Source: Allomyces arbusculus (Eukaryota > Blastocladiomycota > Blastocladiomycetes > Blastocladiales > Blastocladiaceae). Taken from it: 64,000 bases of DNA. The notes under the pieces are model-generated. The model had not been told where the DNA came from, ran no database searches, and saw only the letters and a program-made list of their open reading frames with translations. Shown in pieces: positions 42,101 to 55,623 of the stretch (positions within the stretch are counted from its first letter, which is position 1; each line of letters starts with the position of its first letter). The DNA lies in NCBI GenBank assembly GCA_027604705.1, contig JADHYV010000002.1, positions 744,001-808,000 of the forward strand. The letters run 5' to 3'. The position numbers were made by a program, and so were the translations under genes.

Positions 42101-45100
42101 CAGCCCACGCCCGAGACGACGCTTGCCAAGATGATCGAGTTCAACTTGGGCCCGCTCGTGCCGCAGCTCGAGCAGGTGAGCGAGTCTGCGACCAAGGAAT
42201 ACTCTCTGCAAAAGGCGCTGAGCAAGATGAAAGACGAGTGGGCCGGGCTCGCCTTCAACTGCGTCGACTACCGCGACACGGGCACCAAGATTTTGTCGTC
42301 ACTCGAGGAAGTGCAGGCGCTTCTCGACGACCAGATTGTCAAGGTGCAGACGATGCGGTCGTCGCCGTTTGCCAAGCCGATCGAAGCCGAGGTCGAGGCG
42401 TGGGAAACCAAGCTGTTGACGGTCCAAGAGATCATCGACGAGTGGCTGCAGGTCCAGGCGACATGGCTCTACCTCGAACCCATCTTCACGTCCGAGGATA
42501 TCATGGCCCAGATGCCGTCCGAGGGCAAAAAGTTCAAGCAGGTCGACCGCACGTGGCGCGATATGATGCGCACCTGCTCCGAGAACCCGGGCATTCTCAC
42601 GTTCACGGCGACGCCCGGGCTCACGCAAAAGCTCAAGGAGTCAAATGTGCTGCTCGAAGAGATTCAAAAAGGGCTCAACGAGTACCTCGAAAAGAAACGC
42701 ATTGCGTTCCCGCGATTTTTCTTCTTGTCCAACGACGAGCTGCTCGAGATTTTGGCCGAGACCAAGGATCCGACGCGTGTGCAGCCGCACTTGAAGAAGT
42801 GTTTCGAGGGCATCAACTCGCTCACGTTCCACGACGACGCGCGCATCGTGGCTATGTGCAGTGCTGAGGGCGAAAAAGTCAAGTTCAAGGAGGTCGTTGA
42901 ACCGTCGGCGGCCAAGGGCGCCGTCGAAAAGTGGCTGTTGCAGGTCGAGCGTGTTATGCAGACCAGTGTGCAGGAGCAGGTCGGCAAGGCCTACAAGGCC
43001 TACCCGGAGTCGCCGCGCGAAAAATGGGTGCTCGAGTGGCCGGGTCAGGTCGTCATTTGCGTCGGCCAGATTTTTTGGACGCGCGAAGTGCAGGACGCGA
43101 TTGCGTCGGGCGGCGTGCGCGGTCTCGCGGCTTACAAGCAAGTGTGCATCAAGCAGCTCGAAAAGATTGCCGAGCTCGTGCGCGGCGAGTTGTCGGCCAT
43201 GGCTCGGTTCACGCTGTCGGCGCTCGTCGTCATAGACGTGCACGCGCGCGACGTCGTTGCTCAACTCGAGACGGCGGGCACGTCGAGCATCAATGACTTT
43301 GAGTGGCTCAGCCAGCTGCGGTACTATTGGGAGCACAATGACGTGCAAATCAAGATGATGAATGCAACCATCAAGTACGGTTACGAGTATCTCGGCAAGT
43401 ACGTTTACTTTGGCGTATTTTTTCTACCCTGTGATTTCTAATGAGCGCCGCTGACCTCGCTTCCGGATGTTCTATAGCTCGGGCCGTCTCGTCGTCACGC
43501 CGCTCACGGATCGCTGTTACCGTACCTTGATTGGTGCGCTCGACTTGAACTTGGGCGGTGCGCCCGAGGGCCCTGCCGGCACAGGCAAGACCGAGACGAC
43601 CAAGGACTTGGCCAAGGCCATTGCTAAGCAGTGTGTCGTCTTCAACTGCTCGGACGGTCTCGACTACATTGCTATGGGCAAGTTCTTTAAGGGGCTCGCG
43701 TCGTCGGGCGCGTGGGCGTGCTTTGACGAGTTTAACCGCATTGATCTCGAGGTGCTGTCGGTTGTGGCCCAGCAGGTGCTCACGATTCAGCGCGCTGTGG
43801 CCGCCAAGGCCAAATCGCTGCTCTTTGAGGGCACGACACTGTCGTTGAACCCAGGCTGCGCCGTCTTTATCACCATGAACCCGGGCTACGCGGGTCGGTC
43901 CGAGTTGCCCGACAATTTGAAGGCGCTCTTTCGTCCGGTCGCCATGATGGTGCCTGACTATGCTCTCATTGCCGAAATCTCGCTGTTCTCGTTTGGGTTT
44001 GTCGACGCGCGCAACCTGGCGCGCAAGATTGTCGCCACGTATCGGCTGTGCTCGGAGCAGCTCTCGTCGCAAGATCACTATGATTACGGAATGCGCGCCG
44101 TCAAGGCCGTGCTGACCGCGGCGGGCAACTTGAAGCTCAAGATGCCCAACGAGGACGAGCAGATTGTGATGCTGCGGTCGATCACCGACGTCAACTTGCC
44201 CAAGTTTTTGGAGCAGGACGTGCCGCTCTTTTCGGCCATCACGGCCGATCTGTTCCCCAAGGTGACCCTGCCGAAGCTCGACTATTCGAAGCTCTTGGCG
44301 TGCATCGACAAGGTCATGGCGCGCAACAACTTGCAGCCGGCCAAGGTCATTATCGAAAAGATCATCCAAATTTACGAGATGATGCTCATTCGGCACGGGT
44401 ACATGATTGTCGGCGAGCCGTGGGCCGGGAAAACCGTGTCGTATCGCATGCTGGCCGAGGCGCTGGGCGAGCTGCACGGCATGACCAACGGCGAGGAAAA
44501 GAAGGTTGAGTACAAGGTGCTCAACCCCAAGAGTATTACCATGGGCCAGCTCTACGGCCAGTTTGACCCAGTCACGCACGAGTGGACTGACGGGACCTTG
44601 GCCACTTCGTTCCGCTCCTTCTCGTCGTCGACGTCACCCGACCGCAAGTGGGTCATCTTCGACGGTCCCGTCGACGCCATTTGGATCGAAAACATGAACA
44701 CGGTGCTCGACGATAACAAGAAGCTGTGCCTGACCAGCGGCGAGATCATGCAGCTCACCAACACGATGAGTGTCATGTTCGAGGTCAAGGACTTGGCCGT
44801 GGCCTCGCCCGCGACGGTCAGTCGCTGCGGCATGATCTACATGGAGCCTAGCGCGCTCGGGTGGCGGCCGATCGTTCTCTCGTGGCTCAACACGCTGCCG
44901 CCGGGCATCCAGGCCGCCGACCGCAACTTTGTGCTGCAGCTGTTTGATACGATAGTTCCGGCGTGCCTCAAGTTCAAAAAGGGTACTAAGGAGTTTGTGC
45001 CGCTGCCCGTGATGGACTCAGTCTACTGCCTTATGAACCTCATGTTTGCGCAAATGGACGAGTTTGTCCCGGCCGATGGCGCCACCACGGCGTCGTCGGA

Positions 45101-48100
45101 CCAGGCCGCGGACCCAACGGCCAAAAACGTGCTCGTCGCCAACTTCGTCTTCTCGTGCACGTGGGCCATGGGCGGCAATATGGATGTCGAGGACCGCGTC
45201 AAGTTTGACAAGTTCTTCCGCGAGAAAATGGCTGCGCACACGGACCTGTTCGAAAAGTCGGTGCCCGACCAAGGGTTGCTGTTTGACTACTTTTTCCAGC
45301 GCGACAAGAAGAGCGGCTCGGGTGGGAGTTGGAAACTATGGTCCGACTCGCTCGGCGAGTATACGATTCCTGCCAACGCCAAGTTTAGCCAGATCCTGGT
45401 CCCGACCGTCGACACAGCGCGCTACACGCACTTGCTCGACCTGCTCATTATGCATAACATGCGCACGCTCTTTGTCGGCCCGACGGGCACGGGCAAGAGT
45501 GTCTATGTGGCCAACAAGTTGCTCAACGGCGTGCCGGGCGACAAGTTTATTCCGCTCTTTGTCAACTTTTCGGCGCAGACGAGCGCCAACCAGGTGCAGG
45601 ACATAGTTTTATCCAAGCTCGACAAGCGCAAAAAGGGCACGCTCGGCCCGCCGCTCGGCAAGCGCGCCATCATCTTTGTCGACGATCTGAACATGCCGGC
45701 GCGCGAAAAGTATGGTGCTCAGCCGCCAGTGGAGCTGCTGCGGCAGTGGATGGACCACGGTAACTGGTATGATCTCAAAGACACAAGCAAGATTGAGCTC
45801 GTCGACTTGCAGTTTGTCGCGGCCATGGGTCCACCAGGCGGCGGGCGCAACCCGGTCACACCGCGCTTTTTGCGGCACTTCAATACGATCGGAGTCGCCA
45901 CGTTTGACCAAGTCACGCTCAAGCGCATCTTCAACACGATCGTCTCGTGGCACTTGAAAAAGGGCTTCCCAGCCGAGGTGCAGGAGCTCACGGCCGGGCT
46001 CATTGATGCGACGCACGACGTCTACGTCTCGTCCATGGAAATGCTGCTGCCAACGCCCGCCAAGTCGCATTACGTGTTCAACCTCCGCGACTTTTCGCGT
46101 GTCGTCCAGGGCCTGTTGCTTGCGCGCGGCGAAAAGTTTAGCGACCGGATGAAAATGGTGCGGCTATGGGTGCACGAGATTTATCGCGTCTTTTACGATC
46201 GGCTCGTCGACGATTCGGACCGCACCACCTTCTTTTCACTCGTTAAGGACGTGTGCGCGCGGTTCTTCAAGACGTCGCTCGACGCCGCTTGTGCGCACTT
46301 GGACGCGAATAAGGACGGCCAAGTGACCGACGACGATTTGCGCAGTCTCATGTTTGGCGATTACATGCAAACGACGGCGGCCGTGCGCTTTTACGACGAG
46401 GTGGCCTCGGTCGACGCGGCTATTGACGTCTTCAAGCTCAAGCTCGACGAGTACAACCAGCTGACCAAGTCGCCCATGAACCTGGTCATTTTCCGGTTTG
46501 CCGTGGAGCACGTTTCGCGCATTTGCCGCATTCTCAACCAGCCAAGTGGACACGCTCTCCTTGTCGGTGTCGGCGGCAGTGGGCGTCAGTCGCTCACGCG
46601 GCTCGCCGCGTCTGCGTCCGAGTGTCTGCTGTTCCAGGTCGAGATCAGCAAAAACTACTCGCGCAAGGAGTGGTCCGAGGACCTTAAAAAGGTGCTGCTC
46701 AAGGCAGGTGTCGAGGGCAAGCCGTCCGTGTTCTTGTTCAGCGACACGCAAATCAAGCAAGAGTCGTTCCTCGAAGACATCAACAACATGCTCAACTCGG
46801 GCGAGGTGCCCAACTTGTTCCCGCCCGACGAAAAGGCGCAGCTGTGTGACAATATCCGCAATTCGGTCCTGCGCGACACCAAGGTCGAAATGTCTGCTGC
46901 TGCCATCTACAACATCTTTGTGCAGCGGTGTAAGGAAAATTTGCACGTCGTGCTGGCCATGTCACCGATTGGCGACGCGTTCCGCAACCGACTGCGCATG
47001 TTTCCGTCGCTCGTCAATTGCTGCACCATCGACTGGTTCCAGCGCTGGCCCGACGATGCACTGCAAGTCGTGGCCAACAAATTCCTCGAAGACGTGGAGC
47101 TGGACGACAGCGTGCGCGGGAGCGTCGTCGACATGTGCAAGACGTTCCACAGCGACACGATTTCCCTGTCGACGCGCTTCTTTGCCGAAGTGCGGCGGCA
47201 CAACTACGTGACGCCCACGTCGTACCTCGAGCTCATTCAGACGTTCAAGGTGCTCCTTGCGTCCAAGCGCAAGGAGATTCAGCTGCTGCGCAACCGATAC
47301 GAGACTGGTCTCGACCAGCTCGCATCAGCTTCCGCGCAGGTCGCGACCATGCAGGTCGAGCTCAACGATCTCAAGCCCAAGCTGATCGTCACGCAAAAGG
47401 AGACCAACGACCTGCTTGTGGTTATTCAACGCGACTCGGTTGAGGTCGAAAAGAAGCGCGCGCTCGTCAAGAGCGACGAGGCGATTGCCAATAAGAAGGC
47501 GAGCGAGGCCAAAGCCATCAAGGACGAGTGCGAGGCTGACCTCAGTCAAGCACTGCCTGTGCTCGAGTCGGCATTGTCAGCGCTCGACACGCTCAAGCCG
47601 CAGGATATCACCCTGGTCAAGTCCATGAAAAACCCGCCGTTGGGTGTCAAGATTGCCATGGAGGCGATTTGCATCATGCTCGACGTCAAGCCAGCACGCG
47701 TCAAGGACCAGAGTGGCAAGATGGTCGAGGATTACTGGGGCCCGGCGCAAAAGATCTTAGCTGATTCCAAGTTCCTCGCCAACTTGAAAAGCTACGACAA
47801 GGACAACATTCCGCCGAAAATCATTCAAAAGATCCGCAAGGATTACGTGCCGAACCCCGATTTCGACCCAAACGTGATCAAGAACGCGTCGGCGGCCGCT
47901 GAGGGTCTGTGTCGCTGGGTGCGGGCGTTGGACTCGTACGATGTCGTTGCCAAGGTGGTGGCCCCGAAAAAGGAGGCGCTGGCTAAGGCCGAGCAAGAGC
48001 TCGCGACTGAAATGGGCAAGCTCAACGCCAAGCGTGCTGAGCTCAAGGAGGTCGAGGACAAGATGGCTGCGCTCGAGAGCCAGTTTCAGGAAATGACGCG

Positions 48101-51100
48101 GAAAAAGGAGGAGCTGGAGTCGCAGGTTGATCTTGTCTCCAAGAAGCTGATTCGCGCCGAGCAACTGATTGGTGGTTTGGGCGGCGAAAAGCAACGGTGG
48201 AGCGAAATGGCCTTCCAGCTCGCGCAAACCTATCGCAACCTGACGGGTGACGTGCTCCTGTCGTCGGGCGTGATCGCGTATCTTGGTGCGTTTACGATGC
48301 CGTATCGCATGGACGCAATTGCGCGCTGGAACGCGGCGTGTATCGACAGGGCGATCCCGTGCTCGCCGTCGTTCACGCTTGCCACGACGCTGGGTGATCC
48401 GATCCAGATTCGCGCTTGGACGATTGCCGGGCTGCCCAACGACTCGTTTTCCAAGGACAATGGCATTATCATGGCCAAAACGCGGCGCTGGCCACTGTTC
48501 ATTGACCCGCAGGGCCAGGCCAACCGCTGGATCAAGAACATGGAAAAGAGCAACCGGCTCGCTGTCATCAAGCTCTCTGATGCTGATTATGTGCGCACGC
48601 TCGAGAGTGCCATCCAGTTTGGAACGCCCGTGCTGCTCGAAAACGTCGGCGAAGAGATTGATTCCGTGCTCGAGCCGCTCTTGACCAAACAGCTGTTCAA
48701 GCAGTCGGGCGTGATGTGCATCCGGCTGGGCGACTCGATCATCGAGTATTCGCCCGAGTTCCGCTTCTACGTGACGACCAAGCTGCGCAACCCGCACTAC
48801 ATGCCCGAGCTCTCGACCAAGGTCACGATTCTCAACTTCATGATCACACCCGAGGGGCTCGAGGACCAGCTGCTTGGCATTGTCGCAGCCAAGGAGCGGC
48901 CCGAACTCGAAGAGGAAAAGAACAAGCTGGTGCTCGCGTCGGCGCAGAACAAGAAGCAGCTCAAGGAAATCGAGGACAAGATTCTCGAGATTTTGTCGGG
49001 TGAGGGCAATATTCTCGAAGACGAAACGGCCATCACTGCGCTCTCGTCGTCCAAGGTGCTGTCGGATGATATTGCGCAAAAGCAGCAAGTGGCCGAGGCC
49101 ACAGAAAAGCAGATTGACGAAACTCGCGCCGGGTACAAGCCGATTGCTTTCCACTCGTCGATTCTATTCTTTGCCGTCGCCGACATGGCGAACATTGAGC
49201 CAATGTACCAGTACTCTCTCACGTGGTTCCTCGGGCTGTACTTGTCGTCGATCCAAGACAGCGAAAAGTCGCCTGAGCTCGAGACGCGCTTGGCCAACCT
49301 CACGAGCCACTTTACCTATCTGCTCTTCTGCAACGTGTGCCGGTCGCTGTTCAAAAAGGACAAGCTCCTGTTCTCGTTTCTGCTCTCCATTGGCATCAGT
49401 CGTGGCAAGGACGAGATTGTGGCCGACGAGTGGGCGTTTTTGCTCACGGGTGGGATCAGTGTTGGCAAGATGGCGCTCGAAAACCCGGCGCGCGAATGGC
49501 TCTCGGACAAGGCCTGGGCCGAAGTCAACACGCTCACGCAAATGCCCGTGTTTGCCGGTCTCGACGAGCAGTTTGTGACGCACTTGAACGAGTGGAAAGA
49601 GATTTACGATAGCCAAGAGCCGCATCGCGCCGTGTTCCCAGGCGGGCTGCAGGACAAGATCACACCGTTCCAGCGCCTCATGTTGATTCGTGCTGTGCGG
49701 CCCGACAAGCAGGTCCCAGCGATCCAAGATTACGTCAAGGGCAAGATGGGCCAAAAGTACATTGAGTTCCCGCCGTTTGACTTGGCCGCGTCCTACAACG
49801 ACTCGAACAATGTCACGCCGCTCATTTTCATTCTTTCGCCCGGTGCGGATCCCATGGGTGGCCTGCTGCGCTTTGCCGATACCAAGGGCTTTGGTGGCAG
49901 CAAGTGCAACTCGATCTCGCTCGGCCAAGGGCAAGGTCCAATCGCGGCCAACATGATCAAGACGGCGGCTCGGCAAGGGTCGTGGGTGGTCTTGCAAAAC
50001 TGCCACTTGGCTGTGAGCTGGCTACCGTCCATGGAAAAGATTGTCGAGGAGCTGGGCGTCGACTCGACGCACCGCGAGTTCCGGCTCTGGCTCACGTCGT
50101 ACCCGTCCGACAAGTTCCCCGTCACAGTCTTGCAGAACGGCATCAAAATGACCAACGAACCACCAGCAGGGCTGCGCGCCAACATGATCCGGTCGTTCCT
50201 CGGCGATCCCATCTCGGACGAGACTTTCTTCAAGGGCGTCAAGAAAAACGACCACGCGTTCAAGCGACTGCTCTTTAGCCTGTGCTTCTTCCACGCTGTC
50301 GTTCAGGAGCGCCGCAACTTTGGCCCACTTGGCTGGAACGTGCCGTACGAGTTCAACGAGACTGATCTCAACATTTCGACGCGGCAGCTGCACAAGTTCC
50401 TCAACGAGTACGACGAGATTCCGTTCAAGGCTCTGGTCTACCTGGCCGGCGAGTGCAATTATGGCGGTCGTGTCACGGACGATCGCGATCGACGCTGCCT
50501 CATGTCGCTGCTGTCGCTCTTTTACAACCCGGACATTGTCAAGGACGGCTATCGGCTCAGCCCGAGCGGTCTCTACGTGGTCCCTAAAACGCCGCACCAC
50601 GCCGAGATTCTCGAGCACATCAAGGCATTCCCTCTCAACCAGATGCCCGAGGTCTTTGGTATCCACGAAAACGGCGACATCACCAAGGATCTCAACGAGA
50701 CCAACCTCATGATCGCGTCCATTTTGCTGACGCAGGGGCGCATGACGGGCGGGTCGGCGTCGGGCTCGTCCACGGACGACCGCATGCGCGACATTGCTCA
50801 AGACGTTCTCGGCAAACTACCGCCCAACTTTGACGTTCCAAGCGTGCAGCTCAAGTACCCAGTGAACTACTTGGAGTCGATGAACACGGTCCTGATCCAA
50901 GAGCTCGTGCGCTTCAACAAGCTCTTGTCGATTATCCGCGACAGTATGCAACAGGTCGTCAAGGCCGTCAAAGGACTCATTGTCATGAGCTCGGAGCTCG
51001 AGCAGCTGGTTAACAGCCTGCTCGTCGGCAAGGTGCCGGACATGTGGATGGGCAAGAGTTATCCGTCGCTCAAGGGACTCGGGTCGTATGTTGCCGACTT

Positions 51101-51629
51101 CATCAAGCGGCTCGAGTTTTTCCAGCACTGGATCGATCACGGGACACCCGTCGTGTTCTGGATCTCGGGCTTCTTCTTCACGCAATCGTTCTTGACGGGC
51201 ACGCTCCAAAACTACGCGCGCAAGTACAGCATCCCAATCGATTTGCTCGTCATGCATTTCCACATGCTGCGCACCGACACGGCCGACACGGCGCCAGTCG
51301 ACGGCGTTTTCATTCATGGCATGTTTCTCGAGGGCGGCCGCTGGGACCGCGAAACGGACGCGCTCGCCGACTCGCGCCCCAAAATTCTGTTTGATGCCAT
51401 GCCAATCGTGCACGTGCTGCCCTGCCCGCCCGATTCGAACCTGATCGAGGCAAGTAAGCGCGAGACGCGGTTCGACGCGCCCGTGTACAAGACGAGCGCG
51501 CGCCGTGGCACTCTCTCAACCACGGGCCACTCGACCAACTACGTCATGACGATTGGGTTGCCAAGTCAAGTACCTGTACGGCATTGGATCAACCGTGGGT
51601 GTGCGCTCCTCTTGCAGCTGGACTCGTGA
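39171..51629 (+). CDS. DNAH7: axonemal dynein heavy chain, DNAH7/DNAH3/DNAH12 group
   Basis: Single-headed inner-arm dynein heavy chain. Exons 39171-39317, 39390-39564 (or 39568), about 39760-43398 and 43478-51629 give about 4036 residues (human DNAH7 4024). The tail has FKKSIVDYILLDAEERK. The AAA1 P-loop is GPAGTGKTETTKDLAKA (43569 on) with CFDEFNRID; AAA2 GEPWAGKT (44412); AAA3 GPTGTGKS (45477) with FVDDLNMPAREKYGAQPPVE; AAA4 GVGGSGRQSLTRLAA (46566) with FLFSDTQIK. A long antiparallel stalk and microtubule-binding domain lie at about 47240-48200. The C-terminus HWINRGCALLLQLDS is typical of axonemal chains. All four nucleotide sites look intact, unlike the IFT dynein next door. The segment DLRSLMFGDYM is shared with animal DNAH7, and is preceded here by an EF-hand-like loop. 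The second intron boundary is ambiguous by 4 nt. Confidence 0.9.
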
Positions 51630-51971
51630 AGACTTGTACGCTTTCCTGTGCCGTGGAATAGAAGTATTTTCAACGCAGTTACATCGAGTCCAAATGGAGC
51701 CAACGGGCGAGGATGAATGTACAGCCTGATACATGTCTCATACACTCAAATATGTGCAGCAATCGTTGGGGGCCTGAACTGTTCGCCCGTAGATAATTAT
51801 TGCTTGCATAGTCGTGCGTGGTCATGGTCACGCTTGGACAAGCATGGTCTCGCCATTTGTCTGTCACTTGTTGGCGTGCACGTTGGGCTGAGCGCTCCAC
51901 AAAGTGCACACGTTTTCAACTCGACCACGTAGCTGATACTTCTCTCAAGAACTGAAAGCGTTCCGCTAACT
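51630..51971. other. intergenic, downstream of the axonemal dynein gene
   Basis: 342 bp of lower GC content. Stop codons in all frames; no gene or repeat seen. Confidence 0.4.
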
Positions 51972-54900
51972 ATGCTTCGCCATTGCTTCGTCACCCATTC
52001 TATGAATGCTGCCAGCTTCCGCCACGCGTCCCACACTCGCTCGCTTGGGAAAGAAAGAGTACCCAAATCGTTTCCCCATAAATGTTTTTCCAAGGTGTGG
52101 GTTGCATACCGCTCAGTGCATGGACGTGGAACGAGTCGTTCTCAGGCCTGCGCCGGTTTGCCAGTGCACACAAAAGGATTGGCCGCACCTCCAATCACCA
52201 TAACCGCAACGGCTCTGGCCTATCCGCTATCTCCCACGCCTACCACTCAAGTTACGACTCACAACGGTTGGCGCTGTTGGACCTGTCACTTGTGTTTGCG
52301 TCCCGTCAAAGCCGAAAATTTGTTCGGTCCTCTCGAGTTTGCCATCTGGCAGATAACACGCTTTGGCGTCGTGGCCCTCTTTGCGCACCTGATCTTCATC
52401 ACCGTCTTTGCGCGTCGCCCCGGTTTCCTGGTTGCGGCCACGCTCGATCCATTTGCCGCCGTTGCATCATTTCTACGTTTTGCAATCGCACGATTGTCGT
52501 TGCGCAATTGTTCCCAGTTCTTGTTGGCGACCGGGCTCATTGTGGCGATGGTTGGTACCATTGTCGACACGGGCATGTCGACCGCGTTGTCCGCATACCA
52601 GCAAAGCCGTCAAGTGACCGTGGTTTGGGTGCAGCCGACCAATACGAACGCGCGTGCTGCCATACCCGTGGCGCAGTATGGCCAGCCCGTGTCACGGCAG
52701 GCCGCCAATGCGATCCTTCAAGCCATGATCAAAAACAAGCTGCTCGACGAGACAGCGTGGGTCCGAGTCGTTGGCGCTCTGACCGAGGCCGAAGTCATGG
52801 CCATGCGGTTTGACAGTCAGTGTCGCGGCGCCGGCACTAGTGGAGAAGCATCACCACACGCCGCTGCGCTTGAACCGGCCGTGATCCGTGGGTCCGGGCT
52901 GGTAGGAGTACGAATGGGCTCAGAAGCCTCGCAACGTGGGGCCAGCTTGTTTGGATATGTACGCACTATATCATTTCGTTTCACCTGTTGCTGCCAGCTC
53001 ACAATGTTTCGATGCGTTTTGGCTGATGCGTAGGAAACCCGCTTTTACGGGATCGAATGGAGCGACAATGAGGACTGGTCGAGCATGGTTTTGCCGATTC
53101 CTGTTGCTCGGATTCTCGAAAGCGCGGGTCGTATTGACGCGGCCACGCCGGCAAAAATCGCGCTGCAGCAATACGGCGTGGCAGCCCCAGGCCCGTCGTA
53201 TATGAACGGTTACGAGATCAAGTGCGGCATCTCGCCCGCCGACGTTGACTCATGGATCAAAAACCGCACGGCAGCTTCACCAGCGTTTTCCGTGGCCCCT
53301 GACCTGGACTTCATGACAAGGATCAACCCACCAACGAGCCATCTGCCGCCAAGTCGGGCCAATACGCTGCAGTATCTGGATTTCGTACAAGTCAGCACGA
53401 TTGGCCGGCCGGGGCAGGAAAGCAAGGCGGGTGTAGTGGTTGCTGTTCTTGCATCGCTCGATTCAAAGCAGGCCGTCAAGGGCGAATTCGAGTATCTCAC
53501 GTTTGGCGCGTACACGTCCACCGCCACGACGGGCCTCAAGGCAACTTCTTATGTAACCGTCTCCGATGCGCTGATTGCGTCTGGAAAGTTTCCCGTTGAT
53601 CGATTGACGACGCACATGACGATATCGTCCATTGAGCAGACGTGCGCGCCGTCGTCTGCTCCTGTCGGCACGTTCGATCTCAACAACTTCACGATTGACG
53701 GTACACAACAGGGAAGCGTGTCGGGCTACACGGTCGCGTCGTCGAACCGGCCATATGCATGGGCGGCGCGTTGCGCTAGCGAGCCTCCGTTGCGTTACCG
53801 GATCAACATGAAGGCACTCGGATCGACCAGAGTCATGGACGGCACGAACGTGACGCGAACGGCGTCAGCGGAGATGCACCAGAGTTTGCAGTACCTGAAC
53901 GGTGCCCAAGTTTGCCGTGTTGTTGTGCGTAACTTCAAGAGCCGGACCGACCTGATTCCTTGGGCTCGGCTATTATGGCACAAAGGCCCGATTTCGCTGC
54001 GGCTGTCCAGACCGTGAACCACGATAGGCGCTACCGCATTCGTTGCCTCGGCCTGTCTGTCATGGCTGGCGCTGCTGCGCAAATCAAGTTGGATCCGTCA
54101 AGTCAGGTCGGGCCGCGTCCGATTCTGCCCATGGGCCTTTTATCGCGGTGGTGGGGTAGGGACACGACCGCCAACGACGGGCTTGGTTCGGACGCTGCAC
54201 AGACCGGGTGGGAGCAGATTCGACTGGGAGTGGCCAATACCGGCGGCCAGGTCGCTGACGGCTCAGCGTCGTACCCGTCTTGGACGGACCCGGACGGCCC
54301 ACAGCAGTACTCGAGTACGCTGTGAGCGTCGAGGCATGGGAAGTGGTCGTGGAGATTGCGCTTGTCGTCCTGACGGCCGTGTTCGATTTCGTTCGATTGC
54401 CATCGCTCTACGACACGGTCATCACGCAGTTGTTCCTCTACCCTTTGCGTCGGACGCATGACCGGCCCAATGCCAGGAGTGTGCCGTGCAGTTCTTTGGA
54501 CGACGACAACCATTTGGATCACGGCATGTTTATCGAGAATCTGACCTTCCGGGCGACGCTGGTGCTGATCGAGTACCCAGCGGGCATGGATCCTACTGCT
54601 GCCATTGCGGCCACGTACACTCCGGATGGCCGCCGTCCAGAGGCTGCGTTTGACGTGCAGTTCATTCATGCAGATCAGCGTCTAATTTGGACGTCGTTTG
54701 GCCCGATCCCGCTCCCTCGTCACACTTCGCGGTGGCAGCGATGGTCGTCGATTACGCGTTGGTTACAAGCATCTCTGAGCTCGAAGCTGTGGTCGCGCCT
54801 GCATTTGCAGCAGTGGTTCGGAGTGCATCACACTACACCGGCACGGATGCAAAGCTGGGAAAGCAAGGACGGTTTGGACCACCCATTACACGCGAGTGCG

Positions 54901-55110
54901 CCGCGGTGCGCTGATGGGTGTCGATTTCTGTCACGGGAAAGCAGCCACTGCACGATCACGGCCACACGGCCTTGGTTATCCATGACTGCGGGCATTGCTG
55001 CGTCGGTCATGCCCACGGTGCTCTTCGTGTCAACCAATTATAGCGCAATCAAGATGAGGATGAACAAGCGCACTCGCGAGCTTAAAGACTTGCAACGGTG
55101 CGAGGTTTAA
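51972..55110 (+). CDS. multi-pass membrane protein with extracellular-type domain, unknown family
   Basis: Not a family I can name. Exon 1 (51972-52958) has a polar start and two hydrophobic segments, around FGVVALFAHLIFITVFA and FLLATGLIVAMVGTIV. Exon 2 starts at 53034 after a 75-nt intron (GTACGC...TAG) and reads FYGIEWSDNEDWSSM, then a Ser/Thr-rich domain with Cys residues. Near 53930-53960 the coding frame changes to one reading RYRIRCLGLSVMAGAAAQIK; I could not tell whether a short intron or a frameshift is responsible. A last intron, 54186-54307, leads into an exon starting VLEYAVSVEAWEVVVEIALV, a transmembrane helix like those at 104-190 and 2040-2110. The 3' end is uncertain: one frame stops at 54914, another at 55110. 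The layout suggests an N-terminal membrane domain, an exposed loop and a C-terminal helix with a cytoplasmic tail. Confidence 0.5.
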
Positions 55111-55623
55111 GGGCAGTGATGCGCAGTGGTGTGTGTTTTTGTGCCATGTCATTGGTTGTTTTTTGTGTGGAGTTCTGTTTGGTGTGTTTTTGCGCGAAAG
55201 AGAAAAAAAACATTGATCTGTTGGTATGGTTTCTCGTTGATGTGCTCCGACGGGCTCAGACACCCCTTTCCCGACGAATGAATGTGAGAGATGGCGAGAA
55301 ATGTTTGCCTTCAAGGATTCCACCCTGACTCTCCGTGCCAGTCTTTCGCCACCTTCATTTCCATTCGCGACTCGCACGACTGCAGTGGACACACTGGCAC
55401 TGTCGCCTCTGCTCGCGGCGCTGACGACGATAGTCCAGCTGCGGCGGTGCTCGCTGAGAAACACCCCATTCACGAAAGTTTGCGAAGGAAGGAATAACAA
55501 TGACTTATGTCACAGAGCTTGTATTTATACACATTACGTCGGCACTCCTCCCGATCCATTGATGTCAATGTGATTGACCAAGACCAAAGAGAGGTTGCAG
55601 CAATGAAGAGGCGATATTGACCC
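55111..55623. other. convergent intergenic region
   Basis: 513 bp between the 3' ends of the membrane-protein gene (+) and NOM1 (-). T-rich stretches at about 55140-55215 may belong to the 3' UTR. No gene seen. Confidence 0.4.

Noticed and set aside
47757-49154. 465-residue minus-strand frame inside the axonemal dynein gene
   Set aside because: Antisense shadow of the stalk/AAA5 coding region; Leu/Arg-rich composition is a by-product of codon use on the other strand.
52082-52813. 243-residue plus-strand frame overlapping the third membrane-protein gene
   Set aside because: The other frame gives two clear transmembrane helices and joins the next exon in phase across a good intron; this frame does neither.
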